The notes under the pieces were generated by a model. That model was not told where the DNA came from, did not search any database, and saw only the letters and a program-made list of their open reading frames with translations. DNA of 64,000 nt from Ignavibacteria bacterium. GTDB lineage: Bacteria > Bacteroidota > Ignavibacteria > Kapaibacteriales > UBA4661. Position numbers and translations under genes: made by a program. Location of the stretch: assembly GCA_014654705.1 (NCBI GenBank), contig JACVZY010000059.1:186001-250000 (forward strand). Reading direction: 5' to 3'. Below, one piece after another: positions 1 to 7,304 of the stretch. How positions within the stretch are numbered: the first letter of the stretch is position 1; the number at the start of each line of letters is the position of its first letter.

Positions 1-2
1 CC

Positions 3-1190
3 CGCACGACGGTCAAAAATACTGCGGTTGAGATTTATACCTACTCCAAAACCGACCAAATTTCATCGGAGCAATTACTGAGTTCCATGAGCAAAATGCT
101 TGCATCGGCAGGAGAATTTCTTGTCGAACTGCCAGTGAAGCGCTACACTTTTCTTTTTCACCTCGAAGACACCCCGGCGGGCGCTTGGGAGCATTCGTAC
201 AGCTCGGAATATGTGCTGGAGGAGCGTCCGTACTCGCCGGAATATGGGCAATATATCACGGACATTGCGGCGCATGAGTTCTTTCACGTTGTTACTCCAC
301 TCAACATTCACAGCGAAATTATCGAACATTTTGATTTTGTAAAGCCGACTCCTTCCGAACATCTCTGGCTCTACGAGGGCACAACGGAATGGGCTGCACA
401 CGTGATGCAGCTTCGGAGCGGTTTGAAGTCGCTCGACCAGTACCTTGCCGACCTGAGCCAAAAAACGCTTGTTGACCAAAACTACTTCGACCGCGCTTAC
501 AGCCTCAGTAAACTCAGCATGACGTGTTACAGCGATTCAGGGCAAAAACAGTATGGAAACATTTACTATCGTGGGGCGCTGGTAGCGGGAATGCTGGATA
601 TTCGCTTACTTGAGCTTTCAGGCGGCAAGCGAGGACTGCGCGAAGTAATACAAGAACTGGCGAAGAAGTACGGTCCTGAGAAGTCATTTGCGGAGAAGGA
701 CTTTTTCAATGAGTTTGTGAAAATGACGTATCCCGAAATTGCAGACTTCTTTGAGCAATATGTCAAACGCGCCAATCCACTTCCGCTCCGCGAATACTAC
801 GCAAAAATCGGAATTGCGTATAATGAACGCAAGTTCTCCGACAGCCTACTGCCGGAAGCTGGCTTGAAAACACGCCTCCGTGAGGGAAAACTCGTCGTAG
901 CAGATTTTCGTGAAAACCTTGCGCCGAGCGGCATTCAGCTTGATGACGAAATTCGTGCCGTCAATGGGCAGGTTCTCACTTCTGCCGACAACAAGACCTT
1001 CGCTAGTATCACTGCAAAATTCTCGCCTACGACCACCTACACGCTCACCGTCGCGCGTTCCGGCAAAGAATTGACCCTGACGCTTCCCGTGCAGACACGC
1101 CGTGAAGAGCGTCAATACGTCTTCGAGATTAGCCCCCAGGCATATCACCGACAAGTGATGCTGCGCACCGCGTGGCTTAAAAATCTGTAA
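3..1190 (+). CDS. M61-family peptidase with C-terminal PDZ domain (5' end outside window)
   Basis: The reading frame is open from the window edge, so the N-terminus is missing; the first ATG inside (87) is not the true start. The zinc-site motif HEFFH lies in AAHEFFHVVTP, followed about 35 residues later by LWLYEGTTEW, which supplies the third ligand Glu. This HExxH...E arrangement with the GTTEW context is typical of M61 (glycyl aminopeptidase-type) metallopeptidases. The last ~110 residues resemble a PDZ domain (LVVADFRENLAPSGIQLDDE, then IRAVNG), also typical of bacterial M61 proteins. The family acts on peptides in the periplasm or at the cell surface; the signal peptide would lie off the left edge. 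Family assignment is strong; the substrate is unknown. Confidence 0.88.
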   Translation, partial: RTTVKNTAVEIYTYSKTDQISSEQLLSSMSKMLASAGEFLVELPVKRYTFLFHLEDTPAGAWEHSYSSEYVLEERPYSPEYGQYITDIAAHEFFHVVTPLNIHSEIIEHFDFVKPTPSEHLWLYEGTTEWAAHVMQLRSGLKSLDQYLADLSQKTLVDQNYFDRAYSLSKLSMTCYSDSGQKQYGNIYYRGALVAGMLDIRLLELSGGKRGLREVIQELAKKYGPEKSFAEKDFFNEFVKMTYPEIADFFEQYVKRANPLPLREYYAKIGIAYNERKFSDSLLPEAGLKTRLREGKLVVADFRENLAPSGIQLDDEIRAVNGQVLTSADNKTFASITAKFSPTTTYTLTVARSGKELTLTLPVQTRREERQYVFEISPQAYHRQVMLRTAWLKNL

Positions 1191-1232
1191 CACCCTTCTA
1201 ATGCCGTGATTCTCTACCATAGCAAGACAGCC

Positions 1233-1658
1233 ATGTTTTATATTTCTATCGGGATTGTGATATTGGCAAATGTACTCTATCACACGGCACAGAAATCGGT
1301 TGCGCCCGACGCACATCCGCTTGTGGCGACGATAGTAGCATATTTCGTGGCGATAGTGATTTGCGTTCTGGCATTTCCGCTTTTTCCTATCCAAAACACA
1401 CTTCAGGAAGAGTTTCGCCGCATCAATTGGTCGAGCTATGCACTTGCGCTCTCCATTGTTGGCGTAGAACTCGGATATTTACTGGTGTACAGGTCTGGCT
1501 GGGACGTAAGCATCGGTTCGGTGGTAGCAAATGTAGCGATTGCGATTATGCTTATTCCTATCGGGATATGGATATTCAAAGAGTCCGTTTCGTGGACGAC
1601 CATTGCCGGAGTGGCGTTATGTCTGGTAGGCGTGGCACTCATAGCGGCGAAAAAATAA
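1233..1658 (+). CDS. Small EamA/SMR-like four-helix membrane protein
   Basis: A 141-residue protein that is almost entirely hydrophobic with about four membrane helices: MFYISIGIVILANVLYHTAQ, then VATIVAYFVAIVICVLAFPL, a helix around ALALSIVGVELGYLLVY, and a last one ending GVALCLVGVALIAAKK. Length and pattern match half of an EamA drug/metabolite transporter or an SMR-type protein, which would work as a dimer. The frame opens at a GTG at 1206, but the ATG at 1233 begins directly with the first helix and is preferred. It follows the peptidase by about 40 bases and may be co-transcribed. The substrate cannot be told from sequence. Confidence 0.7.
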   Translation: MFYISIGIVILANVLYHTAQKSVAPDAHPLVATIVAYFVAIVICVLAFPLFPIQNTLQEEFRRINWSSYALALSIVGVELGYLLVYRSGWDVSIGSVVANVAIAIMLIPIGIWIFKESVSWTTIAGVALCLVGVALIAAKK

Positions 1659-1701
1659 GCAATGGAGCGAAGCTGGGAGTCAGTATGTAGGCAGCTGTAA
1701 A

Positions 1702-1744
1702 AAGAAAAGCGTGGAGCAATAAGCTACCACGCTTTTTTCTTTTG
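1702..1744. terminator. Bidirectional rho-independent terminator
   Basis: A 10-bp perfect stem (AAAAGCGTGG at 1705-1714, CCACGCTTTT at 1727-1736) has an A-rich left flank and a T-rich right flank. It lies between the convergent EamA-like gene (+) and Rieske gene (-), so it can terminate both. Confidence 0.85.
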
Positions 1745-1773
1745 AAAACGCCGTACAGTCAATGGATGTTGGC

Positions 1774-2334
1774 TCACACTGATATTGTAAGCGTGTTTGC
1801 GGCTTTATCAAATATCGCCGTGTAGCTACGCAGTCTTGCGCCTGCCGGTCCGGCAAGTACGCTCCCATTGGATGCAGAAAAACGGGAGCCGTGACAGGGG
1901 CATTCTATTACGCCATTGGAGGGTAATCCTACTTGACACCCTTCATGGGTGCAGACAGCAGTGAGGACGAGAAATTCTGTGTCGCTTGTACGCATAATCA
2001 CAAGAGGATTTCCACTGACTGTTTTGATAACTGCTCCTCCAACGCTTTGCAATGCCGTTTCTTGGGCAATGTTGATGACATTGCCAGACGCTGTTCCGGT
2101 GCCACCGGTATTTGTACCACCTGTTGTTGTGCCACCGGTGCTGGTTCCGCCTGTTGTCGTTGGGTCAGGTTTGATAACGGTTATTTCGCAAGCATTCACA
2201 AGTGATATTGCTGCTCCTGCCGATACGGTCAAGCCCAGCATAGAAGCTGCTTGCGCAAGAAATTCGCGGCGTGGGCTTTTCTGCTCGGGTTGAGGAGTGA
2301 CCGGAAGCGGTTGTGTTTTTGAAATATTTGTCAT
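1774..2334 (-). CDS. Tat-exported Rieske [2Fe-2S] protein
   Basis: A 186-residue protein. Near the N-terminus is a twin-arginine-like signal (PRREFLAQAASMLGLTVSAG) ending in LVNAC, a possible lipobox, so it is probably exported folded and perhaps lipid-anchored. A low-complexity Gly/Thr linker (TGGTSTGGTTTGGTNTGG) follows, then a Rieske domain with both cluster motifs, CTHEGC and CPCHGSRF, including the extra Cys pair of the disulfide-bridged type found in quinol oxidoreductases. The frame extends upstream to 2475, but the ATG at 2334 places the signal correctly. No cytochrome b gene is adjacent, so it is not an ordinary bc complex operon; it more likely acts as a single electron carrier with the neighbouring redox proteins. 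Confidence 0.88.
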   Translation of the reverse strand: MTNISKTQPLPVTPQPEQKSPRREFLAQAASMLGLTVSAGAAISLVNACEITVIKPDPTTTGGTSTGGTTTGGTNTGGTGTASGNVINIAQETALQSVGGAVIKTVSGNPLVIMRTSDTEFLVLTAVCTHEGCQVGLPSNGVIECPCHGSRFSASNGSVLAGPAGARLRSYTAIFDKAANTLTISV

Positions 2335-2479
2335 AACGTGCCGAAATAAAGAAGTGTCAAGAGTTTCGTAAGTAAATATTTGAACGGTAATTACGTTGCT
2401 TACATGAGTCAGGACTTTTGCGCTAACCGAATTTCGTGTGCGGACTTCAACAAAGGGCTTTTTGCGAAAGCCCAATAAT

Positions 2480-3121
2480 TTAATTTGCCGAGCCGTAGAG
2501 CGTTGCCTTGATGGTAATAATTTCGCTTACTTTGCTGCCGATAATGCCCTTGCGACCAGTAACGCCGTGCTCTTTCAGAGAAACAGGGAAGTCGTTTACT
2601 TTTATCATCACAAGGTCGTTGGGGGCTTTTTCCATGTATGTAATCTCAATAGAGATAGTCATTGCCTTGCCTACGCCGTGCAGTGTGAACACACCTTCTG
2701 CATTTGCTTTGGCGACGCCCTTGCCGCCGCCGCTGGAGACAATCTGCACACCGGAGAGTTTTTTGATGTCAAAGGTGATATTGGGGTTGCTCTCGGCATC
2801 CAGCCAATCCTTTTCCTGTAAGTGGCGGTCGCGAAGTGCAATACCTGTCTGCATGGTGTTCACAGCCACAAGCACTTTGCCTGTGGTGGCTTCGAGATTG
2901 CCGAGGTCGAGCGTAAAACTTCCCGTAACCGTAGCAGTGCCACCGTCAATGTTCTCAAGCGGTGCTTTGCTACTGAATTGCGCTTGATTACTACCGACTT
3001 TGTTATTGAGCGTAATTGTTTTTATGCCTTTGGTGTTCAGATTGAACCCTGTTCCGGCACTGCTTGTGCTGACGGCAAAGACCATACAAACAAGAGCGGT
3101 GAGGATAATGCGATATTTCAT
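2480..3121 (-). CDS. YceI-family periplasmic protein
   Basis: A 213-residue protein with a signal peptide (hydrophobic to about residue 22, cleavage near SSAG). The rest matches the YceI lipocalin-like fold: FSSKAPLENIDGGT early, then HLQEKDWLDAESNPNITFDI, the most recognisable part of the family, and a closing beta segment. YceI proteins bind long isoprenoid or lipid chains, in some members a polyisoprenoid quinone. Here it lies between a Rieske protein and a haem-motif barrel, which suggests, as inference, a role in quinone or lipid handling linked to exported redox proteins. Confidence 0.85.
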   Translation of the reverse strand: MKYRIILTALVCMVFAVSTSSAGTGFNLNTKGIKTITLNNKVGSNQAQFSSKAPLENIDGGTATVTGSFTLDLGNLEATTGKVLVAVNTMQTGIALRDRHLQEKDWLDAESNPNITFDIKKLSGVQIVSSGGGKGVAKANAEGVFTLHGVGKAMTISIEITYMEKAPNDLVMIKVNDFPVSLKEHGVTGRKGIIGSKVSEIITIKATLYGSAN

Positions 3122-3148
3122 GGAGATATGTACGATTAGTTAAAAAAA

Positions 3149-3442
3149 TTATGCCAGCGTGGATTCTGCTTTGAGTGCGCGGAGTGCTTGGCGGCGCATC
3201 ATAATAAAACTGCCAAGTCCCCCCAGAAGCGCTATGCCGACTATGGGTCCGGCAATATCCAGACCTAACCGAAATTCGTCCTTCCATTCAATATGTTCTT
3301 CTTCAGTACCAAAGTTCGGATTGACGGTCTTGACAACAACTTGCGTTTTGTCTTTGGTGTAAATATTACTGCCGTGCGCTGCCCATATTCCCAAAGCCGA
3401 TATGGCAATGACAGCAAAAAGGGCGATACAAACTTTCCACAT
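3149..3442 (-). CDS. Small two-helix membrane protein of unknown function
   Basis: A 97-residue protein with an N-terminal hydrophobic helix or signal anchor (residues 3-22), a polar middle of about 35 residues (KDKTQVVVKTVNPNFGTEEE), and a second membrane helix around residues 62-84 (IAGPIVGIALLGGLGSFIMM) with a short basic tail. I do not recognise the family. Spacing to the YceI gene is 27 bases and to the barrel gene 48 bases, so it is probably in the same transcript and may be a membrane partner of these exported proteins. Confidence 0.6.
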   Translation of the reverse strand: MWKVCIALFAVIAISALGIWAAHGSNIYTKDKTQVVVKTVNPNFGTEEEHIEWKDEFRLGLDIAGPIVGIALLGGLGSFIMMRRQALRALKAESTLA

Positions 3443-3490
3443 AATACTTCCCTTGTAATTCAGTAAAAGATATAGTTATCGGTTGGACAA

Positions 3491-4771
3491 TCAATAGTAC
3501 AAATGCAATTGTAAATTCCACCGCGTTGAGCGGAAGGACTCCGTATCATAGTAACGAAACTCAGGGCGAAGCTCAATAAACGGCAGTGGGAAAATCTGTG
3601 CACCAATAGTTGCTTGGACGCTGTACAGTTCGGCAATGCCGTCGGTGGCATTTGGAGCCGACACTTGCGTGATACCGCGCTCGAAGCGTACAAACGGCAG
3701 CAAGCCGGAAAGCGCTTGATAAGTAAACATCACGGAATAATTGCGCGTTTGCCGTCCTTCGCTTATGCCCGAAAGCACATACTCGCCTTGCAGTGCCGCA
3801 CGGTCTGTCAAGCCTACGCCCGCGAAAATATTGACCATCGAAAACGAGCGATTGATAAAATACGATGCACCGAAGTAGGAGTTGAAAACGTGGTCGTCCG
3901 TTCGCGGAGAAATAGCAAAGCGAGCAAGGTACGACGGTGATGCCGTCAAAGTGCCAAGATTCGATGCCGTAGCCGCCGAAGCGAGCGAATCGCCTAAAAG
4001 GGGTACTGATTCTCCGTACTTATTGATTGTACGAATTTGCGCCAGTGAGCGTGGCAGATACGCACCTGCTGAGAGAGAGAGCCATTGCAAACCGTCGTAG
4101 TTTAATTCCGCACCATATTCGGCAAAGTTCGGCGCAATAATCGGGATCGTGTTTGCTCCGGCTACTTGGCGGACGAGCATTGTGTGGTCGTCATAGCGAA
4201 TACCAATAGACGGTTGAAAATGCCCGATGCGCAGTTGCGGCAGTGCGAGCGAAGGCTGTATCATTGCCGAAGCCGACCATGCTTGCTGCCCAGCAAACGG
4301 AAGTCCTGCACCCGAAGCCTGTCGAGCAAGTGCACCCACGTCCACCATTCCTTCTAGTGTCAGCCATGGAGCCGCTATCCATGCGCCATAGACGGCGGTT
4401 TGCATGGGAATAAAACGTGTTTCAGCATTCACAGTGCGCGGTGAGCGAGTCATCTGCACTCGTGCATCGAAGCCAAGGATGAGCGCACCGTCAGCTAGGC
4501 TGTTGGATTCCGCTTTCTCAATGAATTCTAAACCAACCGAGTGCGCGGAAAACAGCTTCATGTCTTTCGCCATGTACCAACCGAGTTCATTCCTTAAGCC
4601 GCCGCCTTGCGTTGAGATGTGGCAGTTCAGGCATTTATTGCCCGTAAGCAACGTGAACTGCGGCAAAGCATCAGCTTTGGGCGAACCCGCACAAAGCAGA
4701 CTGAGGCTGATGAGTGCGAACCCGCACAATCGCTTGGCTATCGTGTAGTTCAATAGTGTCGTAAATGTCAT
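3491..4771 (-). CDS. Outer-membrane barrel protein with N-terminal CxxCH haem-binding motif
   Basis: A 426-residue protein with a signal peptide (hydrophobic core around FALISLSLLCAG). Just after the predicted cleavage site is FTLLTGNKCLNCHISTQGGG, with one CxxCH motif for covalent haem c attachment followed by a Gly-rich turn. The remaining ~370 residues alternate polar and aromatic/hydrophobic residues as in beta-barrel strands and end in LQLHLYY, an aromatic C-terminus expected of an outer-membrane barrel. This pattern (TGxKCxxCHxxxxGGGxRNxxG ahead of a barrel) recurs in other bacteria, mostly annotated as hypothetical. It suggests a haem at the periplasmic mouth of a pore. The barrel call rests on composition, not homology. 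Confidence 0.7.
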   Translation of the reverse strand: MTFTTLLNYTIAKRLCGFALISLSLLCAGSPKADALPQFTLLTGNKCLNCHISTQGGGLRNELGWYMAKDMKLFSAHSVGLEFIEKAESNSLADGALILGFDARVQMTRSPRTVNAETRFIPMQTAVYGAWIAAPWLTLEGMVDVGALARQASGAGLPFAGQQAWSASAMIQPSLALPQLRIGHFQPSIGIRYDDHTMLVRQVAGANTIPIIAPNFAEYGAELNYDGLQWLSLSAGAYLPRSLAQIRTINKYGESVPLLGDSLASAATASNLGTLTASPSYLARFAISPRTDDHVFNSYFGASYFINRSFSMVNIFAGVGLTDRAALQGEYVLSGISEGRQTRNYSVMFTYQALSGLLPFVRFERGITQVSAPNATDGIAELYSVQATIGAQIFPLPFIELRPEFRYYDTESFRSTRWNLQLHLYY

Positions 4772-4891
4772 AAAAGTATTTCGACAATCTTCTCCGTGGC
4801 GTAAGCAGTAGGTTCTTACGAATGTATGTTCTTACGCCACGATGAAGTGTTGTTTGAGAAAATGAGAGTGCTTGGCTGTAAGCGCGTTTAC

Positions 4892-6676
4892 CTACCGCGC
4901 CACGACAAAACCTTGTACAGTGGTCTCGCCCGTGCCAAGCGTAATGCGACAGTAGTAAACACCGTTGTTGTAGCCGCTCACGTTGAACTGCGCACTGGTT
5001 GTGCCGCCTGCCCACGCGCCTTCGACTGCTTCCGAGACTGCTCTGCCCAATGCATCGTAAATGCGCATGGTCACTCTGCCCGCTTGCGGCAAAGCGAAAC
5101 TCATTGTTACCAGTTCGGCGACGGGGTTCGGCGTAACGCGCACGTTCAGGCGGGCTGCGTCGAGTGTGGCGAATTGGCGGACGTTGGTAGTGAGAATAGT
5201 GGGAGGACGAACTTGTCCACGAATTTCGCCATTTGGATTGTTTGTGGTGTGAACATTGACGTAATAGCGCTCCAAGCGCAAGCTATCAAGATTGGTTGCC
5301 GCAAGTTTCCATGAACCAGTGGAGGTGCTGTCGCCGCTTGGGAAAGCGATTGCTTGTGCAACACCACCTGCTACACCCACTGCGCCGTTGTGGAAGTGAG
5401 CGGCGGTAAGATTTGCTGACAAGCCCGTTACCGTTACGCGATAACGTAAAGTGGAATCCGTCCAAAGTACCGCATAACCTGCACCGCGAGCGGGTGTGCT
5501 GACGGCGGGTGCTTGATTGTTACCGTTGAGAGCAATAGCATAGCCGCTGGCTGCCACAGGATTTACTTGAGCGCGAATCTCGCCACTCGGAAATTGAGCG
5601 CTATGGATGTTAAGGTAGATTCTGCCTGTGAGAAGTGAGTCTGCTTGTGCTGATGTAATATTGTTCCACGAAGCGCTGACATAATTGTTGGCAGCTACAA
5701 CCGCTTGTGCTACGCCGCCAGTTGTGCCGGTTTTGCCGTAATGAAAGTGCGCCACTGTTGGTGCTCCTGTCATGCGAGCATAAGCAAATGCGTAATTCAA
5801 TTGAGTTCTGTCTGCGCTCAGAACAGCCCAGCCGCTTCCGGTACCTGGAGTGCTGACTGTTTGTCCGGGGTCGCTACCGTCGAAAGCGAGTGCAAAAAAC
5901 TGCCCGATAGAATTGCGTACTTGACCGCGGATCTCTCCATTCGGATTTGTTGATGTGTGAACGTTCATGTACAGTCGTTCCATACGCAAGCTGTCAAGGG
6001 CTGTTGCGGTAAGTTTCCATGAGCCGTTTGTCGTACTATCGCTGAAGGTAATGAGTTGTGCCACACCGCCTGAAATGCCTGCCGCACCATTATGGAAGTG
6101 TGCCGCAGTCAAATTGGCAGATAACCCCGTCACCGTAGCCCGATAGCGTAGGGTAGAATCTGTCCATAGCACAGCATAGCCCGCTCCGCGTCCGGTGGTC
6201 GTTATAGCAGGTGATTGATTCCCGCCATTCAAACCGATAGCGTAGCCAACTCCTGCGATGGGATTGACTTGTCCGCGAATTTCACCATTGGGAAATTGCG
6301 CGGAATGGATGTTCAGATAAATTCTGCCTGAAAGAAGGGAATCTGCTTGAGCGGACGTGATGTTTGACCATGCACCGCTTACATAATTGTCCGTTACAAC
6401 GACAGTTTGTGCTACGCCGCCACTTCGACCGCGTGAGCCATAATGAAAGTGGGCGGCTGTTGGTGTTCCTGTCAACCGTGCAAAAGCGAACGTATAGGTG
6501 AGCCGTGTTTTATCAGCACTCAAAATTGCCCAACCGCTTCCGGTAGCAGGCGTAGTAACTGTTTGCGAAGGGTCGCTGCCGTCAAGCGCTAACGTGAAAA
6601 ACTGCTGGCTCCGTGCCGTACTAAAGCCAATAACGAGCATTGCAAAAAGCAAAAATATGGAACGAAAAGACTTCAT
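4892..6676 (-). CDS. Secreted protein with four CHRD domains and T9SS sorting tail
   Basis: A 594-residue protein: signal peptide (1-23); four CHRD-like domains at about 25-138, 144-253, 259-373 and 377-490; a linker; and a C-terminal T9SS type A sorting domain (about 510-594, with VRVTPNPVAELVTMSF and GVYYCRITLG). The domains carry the usual AAHFHYG/AAHFHNG and PNGEIRGQV motifs. They come in two types arranged A-B-A-B: domains 1 and 3 are close relatives, as are 2 and 4, so a two-domain block was duplicated in tandem. The T9SS tail predicts export across the outer membrane and surface attachment or release. CHRD domains are named after chordin; their bacterial role is unclear, though conserved His residues may bind metal. 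Confidence 0.88.
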   Translation of the reverse strand: MKSFRSIFLLFAMLVIGFSTARSQQFFTLALDGSDPSQTVTTPATGSGWAILSADKTRLTYTFAFARLTGTPTAAHFHYGSRGRSGGVAQTVVVTDNYVSGAWSNITSAQADSLLSGRIYLNIHSAQFPNGEIRGQVNPIAGVGYAIGLNGGNQSPAITTTGRGAGYAVLWTDSTLRYRATVTGLSANLTAAHFHNGAAGISGGVAQLITFSDSTTNGSWKLTATALDSLRMERLYMNVHTSTNPNGEIRGQVRNSIGQFFALAFDGSDPGQTVSTPGTGSGWAVLSADRTQLNYAFAYARMTGAPTVAHFHYGKTGTTGGVAQAVVAANNYVSASWNNITSAQADSLLTGRIYLNIHSAQFPSGEIRAQVNPVAASGYAIALNGNNQAPAVSTPARGAGYAVLWTDSTLRYRVTVTGLSANLTAAHFHNGAVGVAGGVAQAIAFPSGDSTSTGSWKLAATNLDSLRLERYYVNVHTTNNPNGEIRGQVRPPTILTTNVRQFATLDAARLNVRVTPNPVAELVTMSFALPQAGRVTMRIYDALGRAVSEAVEGAWAGGTTSAQFNVSGYNNGVYYCRITLGTGETTVQGFVVAR

Positions 6677-6767
6677 AATGGGTTCTCCAGAAGGTTAAAG
6701 TGTGATGGAAAAGGTAAATGAGTGTGCGTGATGTGGACTATTACCACCGAAGCAGGTTGAAAGCGGA

Positions 6768-7178
6768 TTAGTTGTTTTTTGCACCTTGATTAACCCAAGC
6801 ACGGATGAGGTTCTTATTGCAGTCGGAAAGCACTCCTCCTTGTGGCATCTGGGCATATCCGGGCAGTTGCGATGTTACGCCCACAAGCAGCGTTGCATCG
6901 GCGTATAGCTTTACATTGGCATAACCTTCCATATTGACGCCGACCGTTTGGATAGCGTTGGAATGGCAGGAGTAGCAATTTGATTTTAAGAGCGGCTGAA
7001 TTGTCCGCGCGTAGGATACGTTCAGCGTGTCGCAGGGTTCGACGGTTACTCTTTTCTCGCCTTTTGCCGGACCGGAAAAATTCTGGCATCCCGTTGCGAT
7101 GGCAATACTTCCTGCCATTACGGCTGAGACAAGCATTATTTGTCTGAAAGAATGATAGTAAGCAAAACGAAAGTGCAT
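6768..7178 (-). CDS. Lipoprotein monohaem cytochrome c-like protein
   Basis: A 136-residue protein. The hydrophobic N-terminus ends in IAIATGC, a lipobox, so it is probably a lipoprotein; an alternative start is the Met at residue 15 (7136). The mature part has one CxxCH motif (SNCYSCHS) preceded by TIQPLLKSN, as in cytochromes of the planctomycete/Bacteroidota type, and a later Met in GYAQMPQGG that could be the distal haem ligand. It is the first gene of the minus-strand exported cluster, with the CHRD protein 91 bases downstream, and is the most likely soluble electron carrier of the group. Confidence 0.8.
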   Translation of the reverse strand: MHFRFAYYHSFRQIMLVSAVMAGSIAIATGCQNFSGPAKGEKRVTVEPCDTLNVSYARTIQPLLKSNCYSCHSNAIQTVGVNMEGYANVKLYADATLLVGVTSQLPGYAQMPQGGVLSDCNKNLIRAWVNQGAKNN

Positions 7179-7304
7179 AATATTGTCTCCGAGGAAAGAA
7201 TTTTGGGGGAATGAAAAGAAAGAGCTTACGTTTCGTGCCTCAAATTAGCATAAATCACGAGATTCTGTGTAAGAAGAAGTACTGTCTATACGAAATCCGT
7301 AGTT

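Noticed and set aside
1209-1225. 17-bp string ATTCTCTACCATAGCAA also present at 41303-41319
   Set aside because: One exact 17-mer pair in 64 kb is not strong enough against chance, and no extended similarity surrounds it.
5207-6604. Long direct repeats suggesting an insertion sequence
   Set aside because: The repeat units are coding CHRD domains in one continuous frame; no transposase or terminal repeats.
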